Shown: piece after piece, positions 6,765 through 16,200 of the stretch | Numbering within the stretch: the first letter of the stretch is position 1 | Layout: each line of letters starts with the position of its first letter | Source of the DNA: an uncultured Bacilli bacterium | Lineage (GTDB): Bacteria > Bacillota_I > Bacilli_A > RF39 > UBA660 | NCBI GenBank assembly: GCA_934130165.1 | Contig: CAKOXO010000001.1 | Location: forward strand, 407,176-471,175 | Length of the DNA: 64,000 bases | Reading direction: 5' to 3' | Notes under the pieces: model-generated | What the model saw: only the letters and a program-made list of their open reading frames with translations | Told to the model about the DNA's origin: nothing | Databases searched by the model: none | Made by a program: the position numbers and the translations under genes

Positions 6765-8570
6765 ATGTCAAGAAATTTAAAAAATTTAATTATGATTTTA
6801 TTAATTTTAGCAGTTGGTGGAGCAGTAATAATTACAGCTAATTATGCCAAAAGTAACTCAGGTGGAGATAAAAACATGAATGGGGCAGGTGGCAGTAATA
6901 TTTCAGATGCTATGCCAAATAATTCTAATTCAAATAATATGGAACAACCACCAGAAAAACCAGATGAAAATAGTCAAAATGATAGTAAAAATTCTGATGA
7001 AAGTATAAATTCTAGTGATAGCAAAACGAATGATGATTCTAATAGGCCTAGTGATTCAAATATGCAACCACCAGAAATGAATAATTCTATGCAACAAAAT
7101 AGTAGTGAGGCTAATCTATCTATCTATTACTTATTATTTGGGGTTGAATCATTTATAATTGCATTATTAATAGCATATTTGATAATGTCTGGATTTAATA
7201 AAAAGAATTTTAGAAAAACTTTAATTAATAAAGACAAAACCACTATTTATATTTTACTTAGTTTAGTATTAACTTTTAGTTTGACTTTCCTAACTTCATT
7301 TTTTACAAATAAATATATAAATTCTGGTAATAATAAAATGAGTGTAAATAACAATCAAAATAATAATACTAGTAGTAATGTAGGGTATTCTAATTCTAAT
7401 AAAATAGATAGTGATAAAGATATTACTAGTGGAGAATATTCATCTTCAAAGAGTTTTGAAAATGCTTTATTAGTAACTGGTAATATAAAAGCTAATCTTT
7501 CAAATATAACAGTTAATAAAACAGGGGATTCTGATGGTGGAGATAATACTAGCTTTTATGGAACTAATTCTGCTATCTTAGCTAAAGGTGGAGCAAATTT
7601 AACTTTAAAAAATATAACTGTGGAAACTAATTCTACTGGCAGCAATGGTGTTTTCAGTTATGGAGGAAATGCTTCTACAAATAATACTTCCAGTGATAAT
7701 ACAACAGTTACTATTAGTAATTCCAAAATAACTACTAAAAAAGATAATTCTGGAGGAATAATGACAACAGGTGGAGGAATAATGGAAGCGCGTAATTTAA
7801 CAATTACAACTAATGGTATATCTTCTGCTGCTATTCGTACTGATAGAGGTGGAGGAACTGTAAATGTTAAAGAAGGAACTTATACAACAACAAATCAAGG
7901 TTCTCCTAGTATATATTCAACTGCAAAAATAAGTGTTTCTAGCGCTAAATTAATATCAAAGGCATCAGAGGGAATTGTGATAGAGGGAAAAAACTCAGTT
8001 AGTATAGATAATACTACCTTGACTGATACAAATAATAAGTTAAATGGAAAATCAACTACCTATAAAAATATCTTTATATATCAATCTATGAGTGGTGATG
8101 CTAGTAGTGGACGTGCTACTTTCAAGGCATCTAATAGTAAGATTACAACTAATAAAGGTGATTCTTTCTATGTTACCAATACATCTGCTAAAATAACATT
8201 ATCTAACAATGAAATTACTAATAATGATAAAAATGGTAATTTATTACGCATAAAAAAGGACTCTTGGGGAAATGAGGGTTCAAATGGTGGTAATGTAGAA
8301 TTTAATATGAAAAATCAAAAAGCAGAGGGAAATATTGTTGTTGATAATATTTCAACTTTAAAAATGAATTTGAAAAACAACTCATCATATAAAGGATCCA
8401 TTAATAACGATAAAAGTGTTAAAAATATAACTTTAAAACTTGATAAGACATCAAAGATAACTTTAACTGGAGATTCTTATGTTACCAGTCTTGAAGATGA
8501 TGATACATCATATAGTAATATTAATTTTAATGGTTATAAGTTATATGTTTCTGAAAAAGCTATTAATTAA
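6765..8570 (+). CDS. Membrane-anchored right-handed beta-helix surface protein
   Basis: 601 residues. Three hydrophobic segments are visible: residues about 7-27, 120-142 and 158-180. The first two are separated by a 90-residue Asn/Ser/Asp/Pro-rich linker, and the third is followed by another Asn/Ser-rich linker. From about residue 225 to the end is a regular series of short beta strands rich in Thr, Asn, Ser and Gly with recurring patterns such as LTLKNITVETNST, VTISNSKITTKK, ISVSSAKLI and ITLSNNEITNN, as in right-handed beta-helix (pectate-lyase-like or adhesin-like) domains. No catalytic residues are recognised. Gly-rich turns may hold metal or ligand. GAGGTG precedes the ATG. Likely an extracellular binding protein; the ligand is unknown. 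Confidence 0.7.
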   Translation: MSRNLKNLIMILLILAVGGAVIITANYAKSNSGGDKNMNGAGGSNISDAMPNNSNSNNMEQPPEKPDENSQNDSKNSDESINSSDSKTNDDSNRPSDSNMQPPEMNNSMQQNSSEANLSIYYLLFGVESFIIALLIAYLIMSGFNKKNFRKTLINKDKTTIYILLSLVLTFSLTFLTSFFTNKYINSGNNKMSVNNNQNNNTSSNVGYSNSNKIDSDKDITSGEYSSSKSFENALLVTGNIKANLSNITVNKTGDSDGGDNTSFYGTNSAILAKGGANLTLKNITVETNSTGSNGVFSYGGNASTNNTSSDNTTVTISNSKITTKKDNSGGIMTTGGGIMEARNLTITTNGISSAAIRTDRGGGTVNVKEGTYTTTNQGSPSIYSTAKISVSSAKLISKASEGIVIEGKNSVSIDNTTLTDTNNKLNGKSTTYKNIFIYQSMSGDASSGRATFKASNSKITTNKGDSFYVTNTSAKITLSNNEITNNDKNGNLLRIKKDSWGNEGSNGGNVEFNMKNQKAEGNIVVDNISTLKMNLKNNSSYKGSINNDKSVKNITLKLDKTSKITLTGDSYVTSLEDDDTSYSNINFNGYKLYVSEKAIN

Positions 8571-8576
8571 AATTAT

Positions 8577-8605
8577 AAAGAGATTATAAACTTTAATCTC
8601 TTTTC
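8577..8605 (+). terminator. Terminator after the beta-helix gene
   Basis: Perfect 10-bp stem AAAGAGATTA (8577-8586)/TAATCTCTTT (8594-8603), 7-nt loop, T-rich tail. Confidence 0.85.
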
Positions 8606-8607
8606 TA

Positions 8608-8636
8608 TTGAAAAAATTTATTGTAGATATTATAAT
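8608..8636 (+). promoter_or_regulatory. Promoter of the 8654-9533 gene pair
   Basis: TTGAAA (8608-8613), 17-bp spacer, TATAAT (8631-8636), placed immediately after the previous terminator and about 18 bp before the first ATG. Confidence 0.75.
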
Positions 8637-8653
8637 TAAACCGGAGGTAAGGT

Positions 8654-9199
8654 ATGATTAATTATGTTAGTGATGGAGAAAATAAAGAATATATAACTAT
8701 AAGGTTTATGGATTTAATAACTCTATTTGATTCTGCAGAAAAAAATGTTCAAAAATTGCTTAGTAGACTTTATAAACCAACTTTTCAATATTGTTCTGAA
8801 AATGGTGAAGCTATAGTTGATGTTGATGTAACAATAAGTAAAGAAAGTGAGTTAGGTAGATATATTTTAAATAATAAATCTATTTTTATAGATGATGATG
8901 ATAAAATAACTTATGATAAGGTAATAAATGCTTTTAATGTTTCAGTTTATAAAGAGGATATTAAGATGTCTAATAGGCTAATGCATTTATTTAAAGGAAG
9001 AGTAGAAGGTATGAGAGATGAACTTTCATATATTGATTCTAATGTTCTAGATTATATTACGGAAAATGGCAACTTTAAATCATTTTTAGCAAAGGAAGAT
9101 GGAGTTGTTGAAAATAAAAAACAATTAGTTTATGATGATAAAGATAACTCTGTGAGTATGAAGTCTTTATCAAGTATAAAACAAAAAAAGAAAGATTAA
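8654..9199 (+). CDS. Unrecognised cytoplasmic protein
   Basis: 181 residues with a strong CGGAGGTAAGGT Shine-Dalgarno sequence. No signal peptide or membrane segment. The first two thirds look alpha/beta and acidic (an IDDDDKITYD patch near residue 76); the last 45 residues are polar, Lys/Ser-rich and probably disordered, ending in KQKKKD. I do not recognise the family. It is 4 nt upstream of the YlbF/YmcA-like gene and shares its promoter, so the two are probably co-expressed. Confidence 0.75.
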   Translation: MINYVSDGENKEYITIRFMDLITLFDSAEKNVQKLLSRLYKPTFQYCSENGEAIVDVDVTISKESELGRYILNNKSIFIDDDDKITYDKVINAFNVSVYKEDIKMSNRLMHLFKGRVEGMRDELSYIDSNVLDYITENGNFKSFLAKEDGVVENKKQLVYDDKDNSVSMKSLSSIKQKKKD

Positions 9200-9203
9200 T
9201 TGT

Positions 9204-9533
9204 ATGTTAGATGAAAATGTAGAAAAAGAACTTAATAATTTGATTGAATATATTAGTAATACACCCCAGTATAAAAATTGTATTTTAATTAAAGAACAAA
9301 TGAAGAAAAACGAAGATATAAATAAGCTAATCAAAAAAATAAAAAGATTACAAAAGTTATTTGTTAGAGAAAATAGTGAAAAGATAAAGATAGATTTAGA
9401 AGATGCTGAAGAAAAATTAAATTCTATTCCTATTTATAATGAGTATATTAACAACTTAAAAGAAGTTAATGAAATGATAGATTTAATAAATGATGAATTA
9501 AATGATTATTTTTCTAAAAAAATAAATAATTAA
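9204..9533 (+). CDS. YlbF/YmcA family regulatory protein
   Basis: 109 residues, all helical, with the pattern of the YlbF/YmcA (DUF964) family: an early NTPQYKNC segment, a long Lys/Glu-rich heptad region and the later SIPIYNEYINNLKEVNEM stretch. In Bacillus, YlbF, YmcA and YaaT form a complex that influences RNase Y-dependent mRNA maturation, sporulation, competence and biofilm formation. I cannot tell YlbF from YmcA. There is no clear Shine-Dalgarno sequence in the 4-nt gap, suggesting coupling to the upstream gene. Confidence 0.82.
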   Translation: MLDENVEKELNNLIEYISNTPQYKNCILIKEQMKKNEDINKLIKKIKRLQKLFVRENSEKIKIDLEDAEEKLNSIPIYNEYINNLKEVNEMIDLINDELNDYFSKKINN

Positions 9534-9559
9534 AAAGCACTAAAATGAGTGCTTTTTTT
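9532..9559 (+). terminator. Terminator after the YlbF/YmcA-like gene
   Basis: AAAAAGCACT (9532-9541) pairs with AGTGCTTTTT (9548-9557) around a 6-nt loop; the stop codon overlaps its 5' edge. Confidence 0.85.
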
Positions 9560-9595
9560 ATTTTAATTGCATAAATTAAATTGAGGAGGAGTAAT

Positions 9596-10135
9596 ATGTC
9601 TAATTATAAAGAAATTGTTACTAAAGCTGTTATCGGTAAAGGTAAAAAAACATTTACTACTACTAATGAAAAATTAGTAGATAAAAAACCTTCAACTATT
9701 TTAGGATGCTGGGTAATCAACCATACTTTTAAGGGTGAAAGAAAAAATGATGCAATTATTATTACTGGATCATATGATGTTAATGTATGGTATTCTTATG
9801 ATAATGATACTAAAACCGAAGTTTTAAAAGATACTAATACTTATAGAGAAGTGGTAAATATCAGAAGAAGAGAAGATTCAGATACTGATAGTGAGGAAGT
9901 AATTGTTAGAAGTCTAAAACAACCTAGCTGTTCAAAAGTTGATATAGATAATAATAAAATTGTATATACAATAGAAAAAGAATTAGGAATTGAACTAGTA
10001 GGTGATGTAAAAGTAAAAATAGAAATAAATGAAGAAGAAGATCCTTGGGATGAGATTATAGAAAATCCAGAGAAGGTAGAAGAAGAAATAGAAGAAGAAG
10101 TCAAAGAAGATTTTATTAATGAAGAGACTATATAG
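9596..10135 (+). CDS. cotE: Outer spore coat protein CotE family
   Basis: 179 residues, close to Bacillus CotE (181). The start is the ATG at 9596, 6 nt after GAGGAGG. The family signature is clear: SNYKEIVTKAVIGKGKK at the N-terminus, KKPSTILGCWVINHTF, YDVNVWYSYDNDTKTEV, LKQPSCSKVDI, and an acidic C-terminal tail with DPWDEI. CotE is the morphogenetic protein that organises the outer coat around the forespore; its acidic C-terminus interacts with other coat proteins in Bacillus. No other coat genes are nearby. A promoter specific to mother-cell sigma factors was not evident upstream. This is the strongest sporulation marker in the window. Confidence 0.92.
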   Translation: MSNYKEIVTKAVIGKGKKTFTTTNEKLVDKKPSTILGCWVINHTFKGERKNDAIIITGSYDVNVWYSYDNDTKTEVLKDTNTYREVVNIRRREDSDTDSEEVIVRSLKQPSCSKVDIDNNKIVYTIEKELGIELVGDVKVKIEINEEEDPWDEIIENPEKVEEEIEEEVKEDFINEETI

Positions 10136-10141
10136 CTAGTT

Positions 10142-10167
10142 GGAGGTCTAAAAACCTTCTTTTTTAT
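10142..10167 (+). terminator. Probable terminator after cotE
   Basis: GGAGGT (10142-10147) can pair with ACCTTC (10154-10159, one wobble), followed by a T-rich run. Confidence 0.55.
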
Positions 10168-10197
10168 TAATAAAAATCTACTGTTATCAAAAAAAGG

Positions 10198-10226
10198 TTG
10201 ACAGACATTAATAAATAATATATAAT
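10198..10226 (+). promoter_or_regulatory. Consensus promoter of rpsP-khpA
   Basis: Perfect TTGACA (10198-10203), 17-bp spacer, perfect TATAAT (10221-10226): the strongest promoter seen in the window, as expected for a ribosomal protein gene. Confidence 0.9.
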
Positions 10227-10255
10227 TAAAAAGCAATGAAAGGAAGGTGCTTAAA

Positions 10256-10531
10256 ATGGCAGTAAAATTAAGATTAACAAGAATGGGTGCAAAAAAACGT
10301 CCTACATATAGAATTGTTGCAACTGACTCAAGAAGACCTAGAGATGGACAATATTTAGAATTAGTTGGAACTTATAGCCCAGTTGGAGAAAAAACAGTAA
10401 AGATTAATGAAGAAATAGCTTTAAAGTGGTTAAATAATGGAGCTATTCCAACAGATACAGTTAAAAACTTATTAAGTGAAGCTGGTATTATGAAAAAATA
10501 TGCTGAAGCAAAAGATAAGAAGGCTAACTAA
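10256..10531 (+). CDS. rpsP: 30S ribosomal protein S16
   Basis: 91 residues. The start is the ATG at 10256, 8 nt after AGGAAGG; an in-frame GTG at 10247 is within the Shine-Dalgarno region. The protein shows the S16 pattern AVKLRLTRMGAKKRPTYRIV, then DSRRPRDGQYLELVGTYSP and GAIPTDTVKNLLSEAG. A small assembly protein of the 30S subunit. It is followed 2 nt later by khpA. The usual neighbours rimM and trmD are absent here. Confidence 0.97.
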   Translation: MAVKLRLTRMGAKKRPTYRIVATDSRRPRDGQYLELVGTYSPVGEKTVKINEEIALKWLNNGAIPTDTVKNLLSEAGIMKKYAEAKDKKAN

Positions 10532-10533
10532 TT

Positions 10534-10782
10534 ATGGATTTAGTAAGTTTAACAGAGAAGATAATAAAATCTTTAGTTAATAATGAAGATGCAGTAAGTG
10601 TAAAAGAGTTTCCTACTGAGGAGGAAAATGTAATACTTATTCAAGTAATTGTTGCTGAAGAAGATATGGGAAGAGTAATTGGAAAAGCTGGAAAAACTGC
10701 TAATGCAATTAGAACACTAGTACAAGCAAGTAGTGCTCTAAAACAAAATAAATATGTAAAAATAGATATTGATAAATTTTAA
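10534..10782 (+). CDS. khpA: RNA-binding KH-domain protein KhpA
   Basis: 82 residues, the normal size. A single KH domain with the GxxG loop in RVIGKAGKTANAIRTLV at about residues 48-64. In Gram-positive bacteria KhpA (YlqC) works with KhpB/EloR in RNA binding and affects cell elongation and division. It has the conserved position directly after rpsP and shares its promoter; a terminator begins at the stop codon. Confidence 0.94.
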   Translation: MDLVSLTEKIIKSLVNNEDAVSVKEFPTEEENVILIQVIVAEEDMGRVIGKAGKTANAIRTLVQASSALKQNKYVKIDIDKF

Positions 10783-10808
10783 AAGATAACGTTTGTTATC
10801 TTTTTCTT
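10781..10808 (+). terminator. Terminator after rpsP-khpA
   Basis: AAAGATAAC pairs with GTTATCTTT around GTTT, followed by T-rich sequence; it overlaps the khpA stop. Confidence 0.85.
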
Positions 10809-10835
10809 GTTTAAAATAGTTTTTCGTATTATACT
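10807..10835 (+). promoter_or_regulatory. Probable promoter of cdsA-rseP
   Basis: TTGTTT (10807-10812), 17 bp, TATACT (10830-10835), 25 bp before cdsA. Confidence 0.5.
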
Positions 10836-10859
10836 AATTGTAGAAAGAATGGAGGATAT

Positions 10860-11660
10860 ATGAAAAAAAGAATTATTAGTGCCATAGTAATAATGGCAAT
10901 ATTTATACCAATTTTAGTACTAGGGGGTAAACCTTTTGCAATAGTAATGTCACTTCTTGCTGTTTTAGGGTTACATGAGTTAATAAAAATGAGAGAAACT
11001 AAAAAAGAATTTCCATTTATGATGAAAGTTTTTGCATACGTTTTAGTTTTGTTTTTTTCACTAAATGATTTTACTTCAATTACATTTCACTCTACACTAG
11101 ACTATAGAGTAATGAGTTTCATTATATTTGCATTTTTAATGCCAATGGTGTTTATTAATAATAATAGAAAATATAATTTAAATGATGCATTATTTTTAAT
11201 AAGTTCAATATTATTTATTGGGTTAAGTTTTAATTTAATAATTATTACTCGTAATTATGACATATTATATATTGTATATCTATTATTAATAACTATACTT
11301 ACAGATACATTTGCATTATTTACAGGAATGCTAATAGGTAGACATAAGCTTGCCAAAGATATTTCTCCAAATAAAACTATAGAGGGATTTTTAGGAGGAA
11401 TATTTATGGGAACTGTAATTCCAACAGCTTTCTATCATATAGCAATAAATTCAAGTTCTTCTATTATATTAATAGGAATAGTAACTTTAGTCTTAGCAGT
11501 AGTTGGTCAAATTGGTGATTTAGTATTTTCATCAATTAAAAGATACTATGGTAAAAAGGACTTTTCTAATTTAATTCCTGGACATGGTGGAATCCTTGAT
11601 AGATTAGATAGTATTATCTTTGTTATCTTAGCATCTATTTTATTTTTAGGTATACTATAA
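10860..11660 (+). CDS. cdsA: Phosphatidate cytidylyltransferase
   Basis: 266 residues and about seven to eight membrane spans. It makes CDP-diacylglycerol from phosphatidic acid and CTP, the branch point for phosphatidylglycerol and cardiolipin. The family signature is present near the C-terminus: GQIGDLVFSSIKRYYGKKDF, then IPGHGGILDRLDSI, and the earlier DTFALFTG and KTIEGFLGG motifs. GGAGGATAT precedes the ATG. It is 10 nt upstream of rseP, the conserved Bacilli order. Confidence 0.95.
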   Translation: MKKRIISAIVIMAIFIPILVLGGKPFAIVMSLLAVLGLHELIKMRETKKEFPFMMKVFAYVLVLFFSLNDFTSITFHSTLDYRVMSFIIFAFLMPMVFINNNRKYNLNDALFLISSILFIGLSFNLIIITRNYDILYIVYLLLITILTDTFALFTGMLIGRHKLAKDISPNKTIEGFLGGIFMGTVIPTAFYHIAINSSSSIILIGIVTLVLAVVGQIGDLVFSSIKRYYGKKDFSNLIPGHGGILDRLDSIIFVILASILFLGIL

Positions 11661-11670
11661 GGAGGATTAC

Positions 11671-12708
11671 ATGACATTAATTATATTTATATTAGTTTTA
11701 GGAGCAATAATATTTGTTCATGAATTAGGACATTTCCTATTTGCTAAAATAATGGGTGTATATGTTTATGAGTTTTCACTTGGAATGGGTCCTAGATTAT
11801 TACATAAAAAGGGGAAAGAAACTGATTATTGTCTTAGATTAATACCAATAGGTGGTTTTTGTTCTATGGCAGGTGAAGAAATAGATGAAGAAGATATAAA
11901 AGTTCCTAAAAATAGAAGATTACAAGCTAAAAAACCATGGCAAAGATTTTTAATAATGTTTTTTGGACCAGGATTTAATTTCATTTTTGCGATTTTATTA
12001 TTATTTTTTGTAGCAATAATTTGGGGAAGTCCTAGTTATAAACCAATTATATCTGAAACTACTAAAAACTATCCTGCATATGAGGCTGGACTTAGAAAAG
12101 GCGATAAGATTTTAACTATTAATAATCATAAAATATCTACTCTTGATGATGTATCTTTATATTTAACTCTTGCTAATCCAAAGAATAAAACTACTATTGA
12201 GGTTGTAACAAAGTCAGGAGAAAATAAAGAATATAAGGTAAAACCAAAAAAAGAAACTAAAAAAGGTACCACTACATATAAGTATGGTATAGGATTAAAA
12301 TCAACAAAGAAATATGGTTTTGTTAATTCAGTTAAATATACAGTTGTCAAAACAGGTTCATTATTTAAACAAATGTGGATTACAGTAGAAAGCTTATTTA
12401 CTGGAGGCGTAAAAGTAAATCAATTATCTGGACCAGTTGGAATATATTCTATAGTAGGTGAGCAAAGCAGGGCTGGACTTTCAAGTATATTATATTTAAT
12501 GGCATTTTTAAGTATAAATGTAGGTTTTATTAATTTAATTCCTTTACCAGCTTTTGATGGAGGACATATTTTATTTATAGTAATAGAAAAAATAAAGGGT
12601 TCACCAGTTTCTTCTAAAACAGAAAATATGATTCATACGATAGGATTATTCCTATTGATGGCTCTTATGGTATATATAACATTTAATGATATTTTAAAGC
12701 TATTTTAA
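11671..12708 (+). CDS. rseP: Site-2 (intramembrane) zinc metalloprotease RseP/RasP
   Basis: 345 residues. An HExxH motif lies in the first membrane segment (VHELGHFLFAK, about residues 15-25), a single PDZ domain follows the second membrane segment (about 120-200), and the third zinc ligand motif is in PLPAFDGGHILF near residue 295. It cleaves membrane-embedded anti-sigma factors, division-protein and signal-peptide remnants. The expected proS neighbour is not present; a terminator overlaps the stop codon. Confidence 0.94.
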   Translation: MTLIIFILVLGAIIFVHELGHFLFAKIMGVYVYEFSLGMGPRLLHKKGKETDYCLRLIPIGGFCSMAGEEIDEEDIKVPKNRRLQAKKPWQRFLIMFFGPGFNFIFAILLLFFVAIIWGSPSYKPIISETTKNYPAYEAGLRKGDKILTINNHKISTLDDVSLYLTLANPKNKTTIEVVTKSGENKEYKVKPKKETKKGTTTYKYGIGLKSTKKYGFVNSVKYTVVKTGSLFKQMWITVESLFTGGVKVNQLSGPVGIYSIVGEQSRAGLSSILYLMAFLSINVGFINLIPLPAFDGGHILFIVIEKIKGSPVSSKTENMIHTIGLFLLMALMVYITFNDILKLF

Positions 12709-12721
12709 TAGCTTTTTTTTT
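12696..12721 (+). terminator. Terminator overlapping the rseP stop
   Basis: AAAGCTATT (12696-12704)/AATAGCTTT (12707-12715), then a T run. Confidence 0.85.
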
Positions 12722-12741
12722 AATATTTTGTTTACAAATAG

Positions 12742-12770
12742 TTGATAAAATAGTATCATATATTTATAAA
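12742..12770 (+). promoter_or_regulatory. Probable promoter of the surface-protein locus
   Basis: TTGATA (12742-12747), 17 bp, TATAAA (12765-12770), 36 bp before the CxxC gene. No further promoter is obvious before 20.6 kb, so the three surface genes may be one operon. Confidence 0.5.
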
Positions 12771-12806
12771 GTAAAAATAGGTATTTGTAAGGTGAGGGAA
12801 TAAGGA

Positions 12807-13232
12807 ATGAGAAATAAAAATGTAATTATTGGTATGATTTTAGCGATTATAATACTAGTGATAGGGCTATTACTATTTATTTTTGTATTTAAAGGAGATA
12901 GATTAACACCAGTTGAAAAAATTAATGTTTCTCTTATCAATAAGGAAGATATGATTTTATATATTGGTAGTAGTAAAAATTGTTCTTATTGTAAAAATGT
13001 ATCTAAATATTTAGATAAAAATAAAATAGATTATACATATTATGACGTTAGTAAAGATAGTAAAAGTAATTATGAAAAATTATTACAATCATTGTCTATT
13101 AATAAGAATGATTTTAATTACCCTGCAATTATTTATATTAAAGAAGGAGAATTATACTCTAATATACTTAATATAAATAGTGAAGAAGTAATGGACGTTT
13201 TTTTTGAAAACAGCAGTATAAGCAGTAAATAA
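12807..13232 (+). CDS. Membrane-anchored thioredoxin-like CxxC protein
   Basis: 141 residues. One N-terminal membrane segment (about residues 6-30) would place the rest outside the cell. Residues about 45-130 have a compact thioredoxin-like pattern: DMILYIGSSKNCSYC, then a helix, DYTYYDVSKD, and the cis-proline-type stretch NYPAIIYIKEGEL. The active-site pair is Cys59-Ser-Tyr-Cys62, and there are no other cysteines. Family knowledge: surface thioredoxin-like proteins make, reduce or shuffle disulfides. The next gene encodes a protein with 42 paired cysteines, so I infer a folding role for it, which is untested. A cytoplasmic reductase is unlikely because of the anchor. Confidence 0.82.
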   Translation: MRNKNVIIGMILAIIILVIGLLLFIFVFKGDRLTPVEKINVSLINKEDMILYIGSSKNCSYCKNVSKYLDKNKIDYTYYDVSKDSKSNYEKLLQSLSINKNDFNYPAIIYIKEGELYSNILNINSEEVMDVFFENSSISSK

Positions 13233-13263
13233 TTAGTATTTTTAATAGGTGGGAAGTGTTTAT

Positions 13264-16200
13264 ATGAGTAATATAAAGAAAAGAAGTATTTATGTATTAT
13301 TTTTATTATTGGTATTTATAATAGGAATTAGCTATGCCTGGTTACAAATAACTTTAACTGGGGATAAGAAAAATACAGTTACAGTTGGTACATTATCATT
13401 AAAATTAGATGATAAAGCTAGTGAAGGTATTGATATTGATAATGCTGTCCCACTTAGTGATGAGACTGGACTAAAAACTAAGAGTTATAAATTTGAATTA
13501 GAAAATAATGGAACTATAGTTAGTAACTATACAGTTTATTTGGATGATTTAGAACTAGAAGAAGGAAAGGTTAGATTACCTGATCAATATGTTAAATATA
13601 CATTAATTAAAAATGGTAAAGAAAGTTCTCCTGCTTTATTATCAACAACAGGGACTAATCCAAATAGAATTTTAGATAGTGGTAAGTTAAAAGTTGGAGA
13701 AAAAAATACCTATGAATTGAAAGTATGGATAGATTCAAATGCTGATAATAGTATAATGGGAATGACATTTTTAACAAAAATAAGAGTTGAGGCTTCTCAA
13801 GAAGGAATAGAAAATGATAATCCTACTAAACGTGATGATATAAATATAGAAGATGGTAAAACAACAAAAATAGATACGGGAGATAGGGATCCTAATGATT
13901 TTACATTCAAAAGCAATGATCCTGATGTTGCCGATGTTGATAAAGAAGGAAATGTTATTCCAAAAGGTCCTGGTACAACAGATATTATCATTAAAAATAA
14001 AGAAACTGGAGAAGAAGAAATAGTAACTATAAAGGTAACTAAAAAAATTAATGTAACCTATGTTGATAATGATAATATAGAGTCAATTGAAAAAACTACT
14101 GATAGTTGTATTCTTGATAAAAAGGGTCAAACTAGTTGTGATATAGTCCTACCTGAAGTCAAAGCTAGAGATGGCTATACCGTTATAGGGTGGAATAAAG
14201 ATGCAAATGCTATAACTGGTGAAAAAGTAGGAACTAAAGTTAGCGTATCAGAAGATACCAATTTTTTTGCTATAGTAGGCAAAAATAGGGTTAAATATAA
14301 GGCAACTTTTAATAAAAATGGTAAAGGTGTAGAATCAATAGGTAATGAGGAATTAACTTGTGATACTCTTGGGGATTCATGTTCAATAGAAATGCCAGAT
14401 ATTACAGTAAAAGAAGATTATGAAGTAATTGGCTGGTCAACTGATAGTAATGCTACTGATGCTGATATCAAAGTAGGTATGAAAGTTGAAATTAACTCTG
14501 ATACAACATATTATGCTATAACAAGAAAAAAAGAAAAAACATACACAATTAAATTTTATAAGAATAACGCACAACAACTAGATGGTAATGCTGATTTATA
14601 TATAGAAAAGTCATGTACAATAGATGCAGTTTATAATAATGAAGAACAAAAAACTAGTTGTAAAATAATAACACCAAATATAGTTGGAAGTAGTAATACT
14701 CCAATAGTAGTTGGATTTGCTTCTGATAAAAATAGCAAAGATAAAGAACTAGCAGTTAATGAAGAGATTGAAGTTAGTAGTAATAAAGTATATTATGCTA
14801 TAACTAAAAGTAATGAAAAAAAATATAAAGCAACATTTATAAGATATGGTAATGGTGTATTATCTATAGATAACCAAACTGGAAACATTGAAAAAGAATG
14901 TAGTATAGCTGAAACATTTAATGGTGAAGAGCAAAAATCATATTGTAATATTACTGCACCAAGTATTGAAACTGAAACATCATATACTGCTATTGGTTGG
15001 AATAGTACTAAAGATAGTAAAATAGGTCTAAGTAATATATCTTTAACAGAAGATACTGTTTATTATTCTGTAAGTAGAAAAAATGCAATTACATACAAGG
15101 TTACTTTTAATAAAAATGGTGCAAAAACATTAGATGGTGTAGATTCAGAAAAGGTTGTAAAAACTTGTACAATAGATGAAGTATATAACAATGAAGAACA
15201 AAAAACTAGTTGTATAGTAGAGGCTCCTACTATAATAGCCAGTGATAATACTCCAATTGTTTTAGGATATGCTAAAGATAAAACAGCAACTATTGCTAGT
15301 AATAGTTCTGAAATAGAAGTAAGTAATGATGAAGAATACTATGCAATAACTAAGAAAAATAGTGAAGCTGTATATATAAATTATAAAATAAATGGTGCAG
15401 CACTATATACTATCGATGATTTAGAAAAAACAGAGGATTTCAAATTATTAGCTTGTAATAAAAAAGCAACCTATAATGGAGAAAAACAGCCTGGTTGTAA
15501 TATTATTATTGCGAATATTGTCGGAAGTAGTAATACTCCAAAAGTTTTGGGATGGAGTGGTAGTGCAACAGATCATGATAATATAATATATAAAGCAAAT
15601 CAAGAAGTATCTTTAGAAAATAGTATAGATTTATATGCTCAAACTACTAAGGAAAAAGTAACTTATAATATTAAAAGCTATAATGCTGGAAAGAATGTAG
15701 CATCAATTAATGATGAAAACGCAAAAAAATCTTGTACAATAGATGCAACTTATAATGGAGAAAAACAAGAAATGAGTTGTACAATTGATAAACTACCTAT
15801 AGTAACTCCAAAATCAGGATATAAGTATGCAGGATGGACAAAAGATAGTGCCACATCAACAAACGGAAACAGTACAATAACATTAACAAAAGATAATGAT
15901 AATAAAGATTGGTATTCTTATGCTATTGGTAATTCTTTTACAATTGAGTACTATGTTGATAATGTCTTAAATCAAAAAGAAATATATCAAGTTTCTGATA
16001 GTGTTGAATTAAAGAAAGTAGAAAAACAAGGATATAGCTTTAAAGGTTGGGATACTTCAAGTGATGCAAATACAGTAGTTTATAAAAATAATCAAGCAGC
16101 TTCTATATCTGCAAAAGAAGATGATGTAATTAAACTTTATGCAGTGTTTGTAGATGATATAGCTCCTGTCTGTAGTTTTGGAACAGCACCAACTACCACA

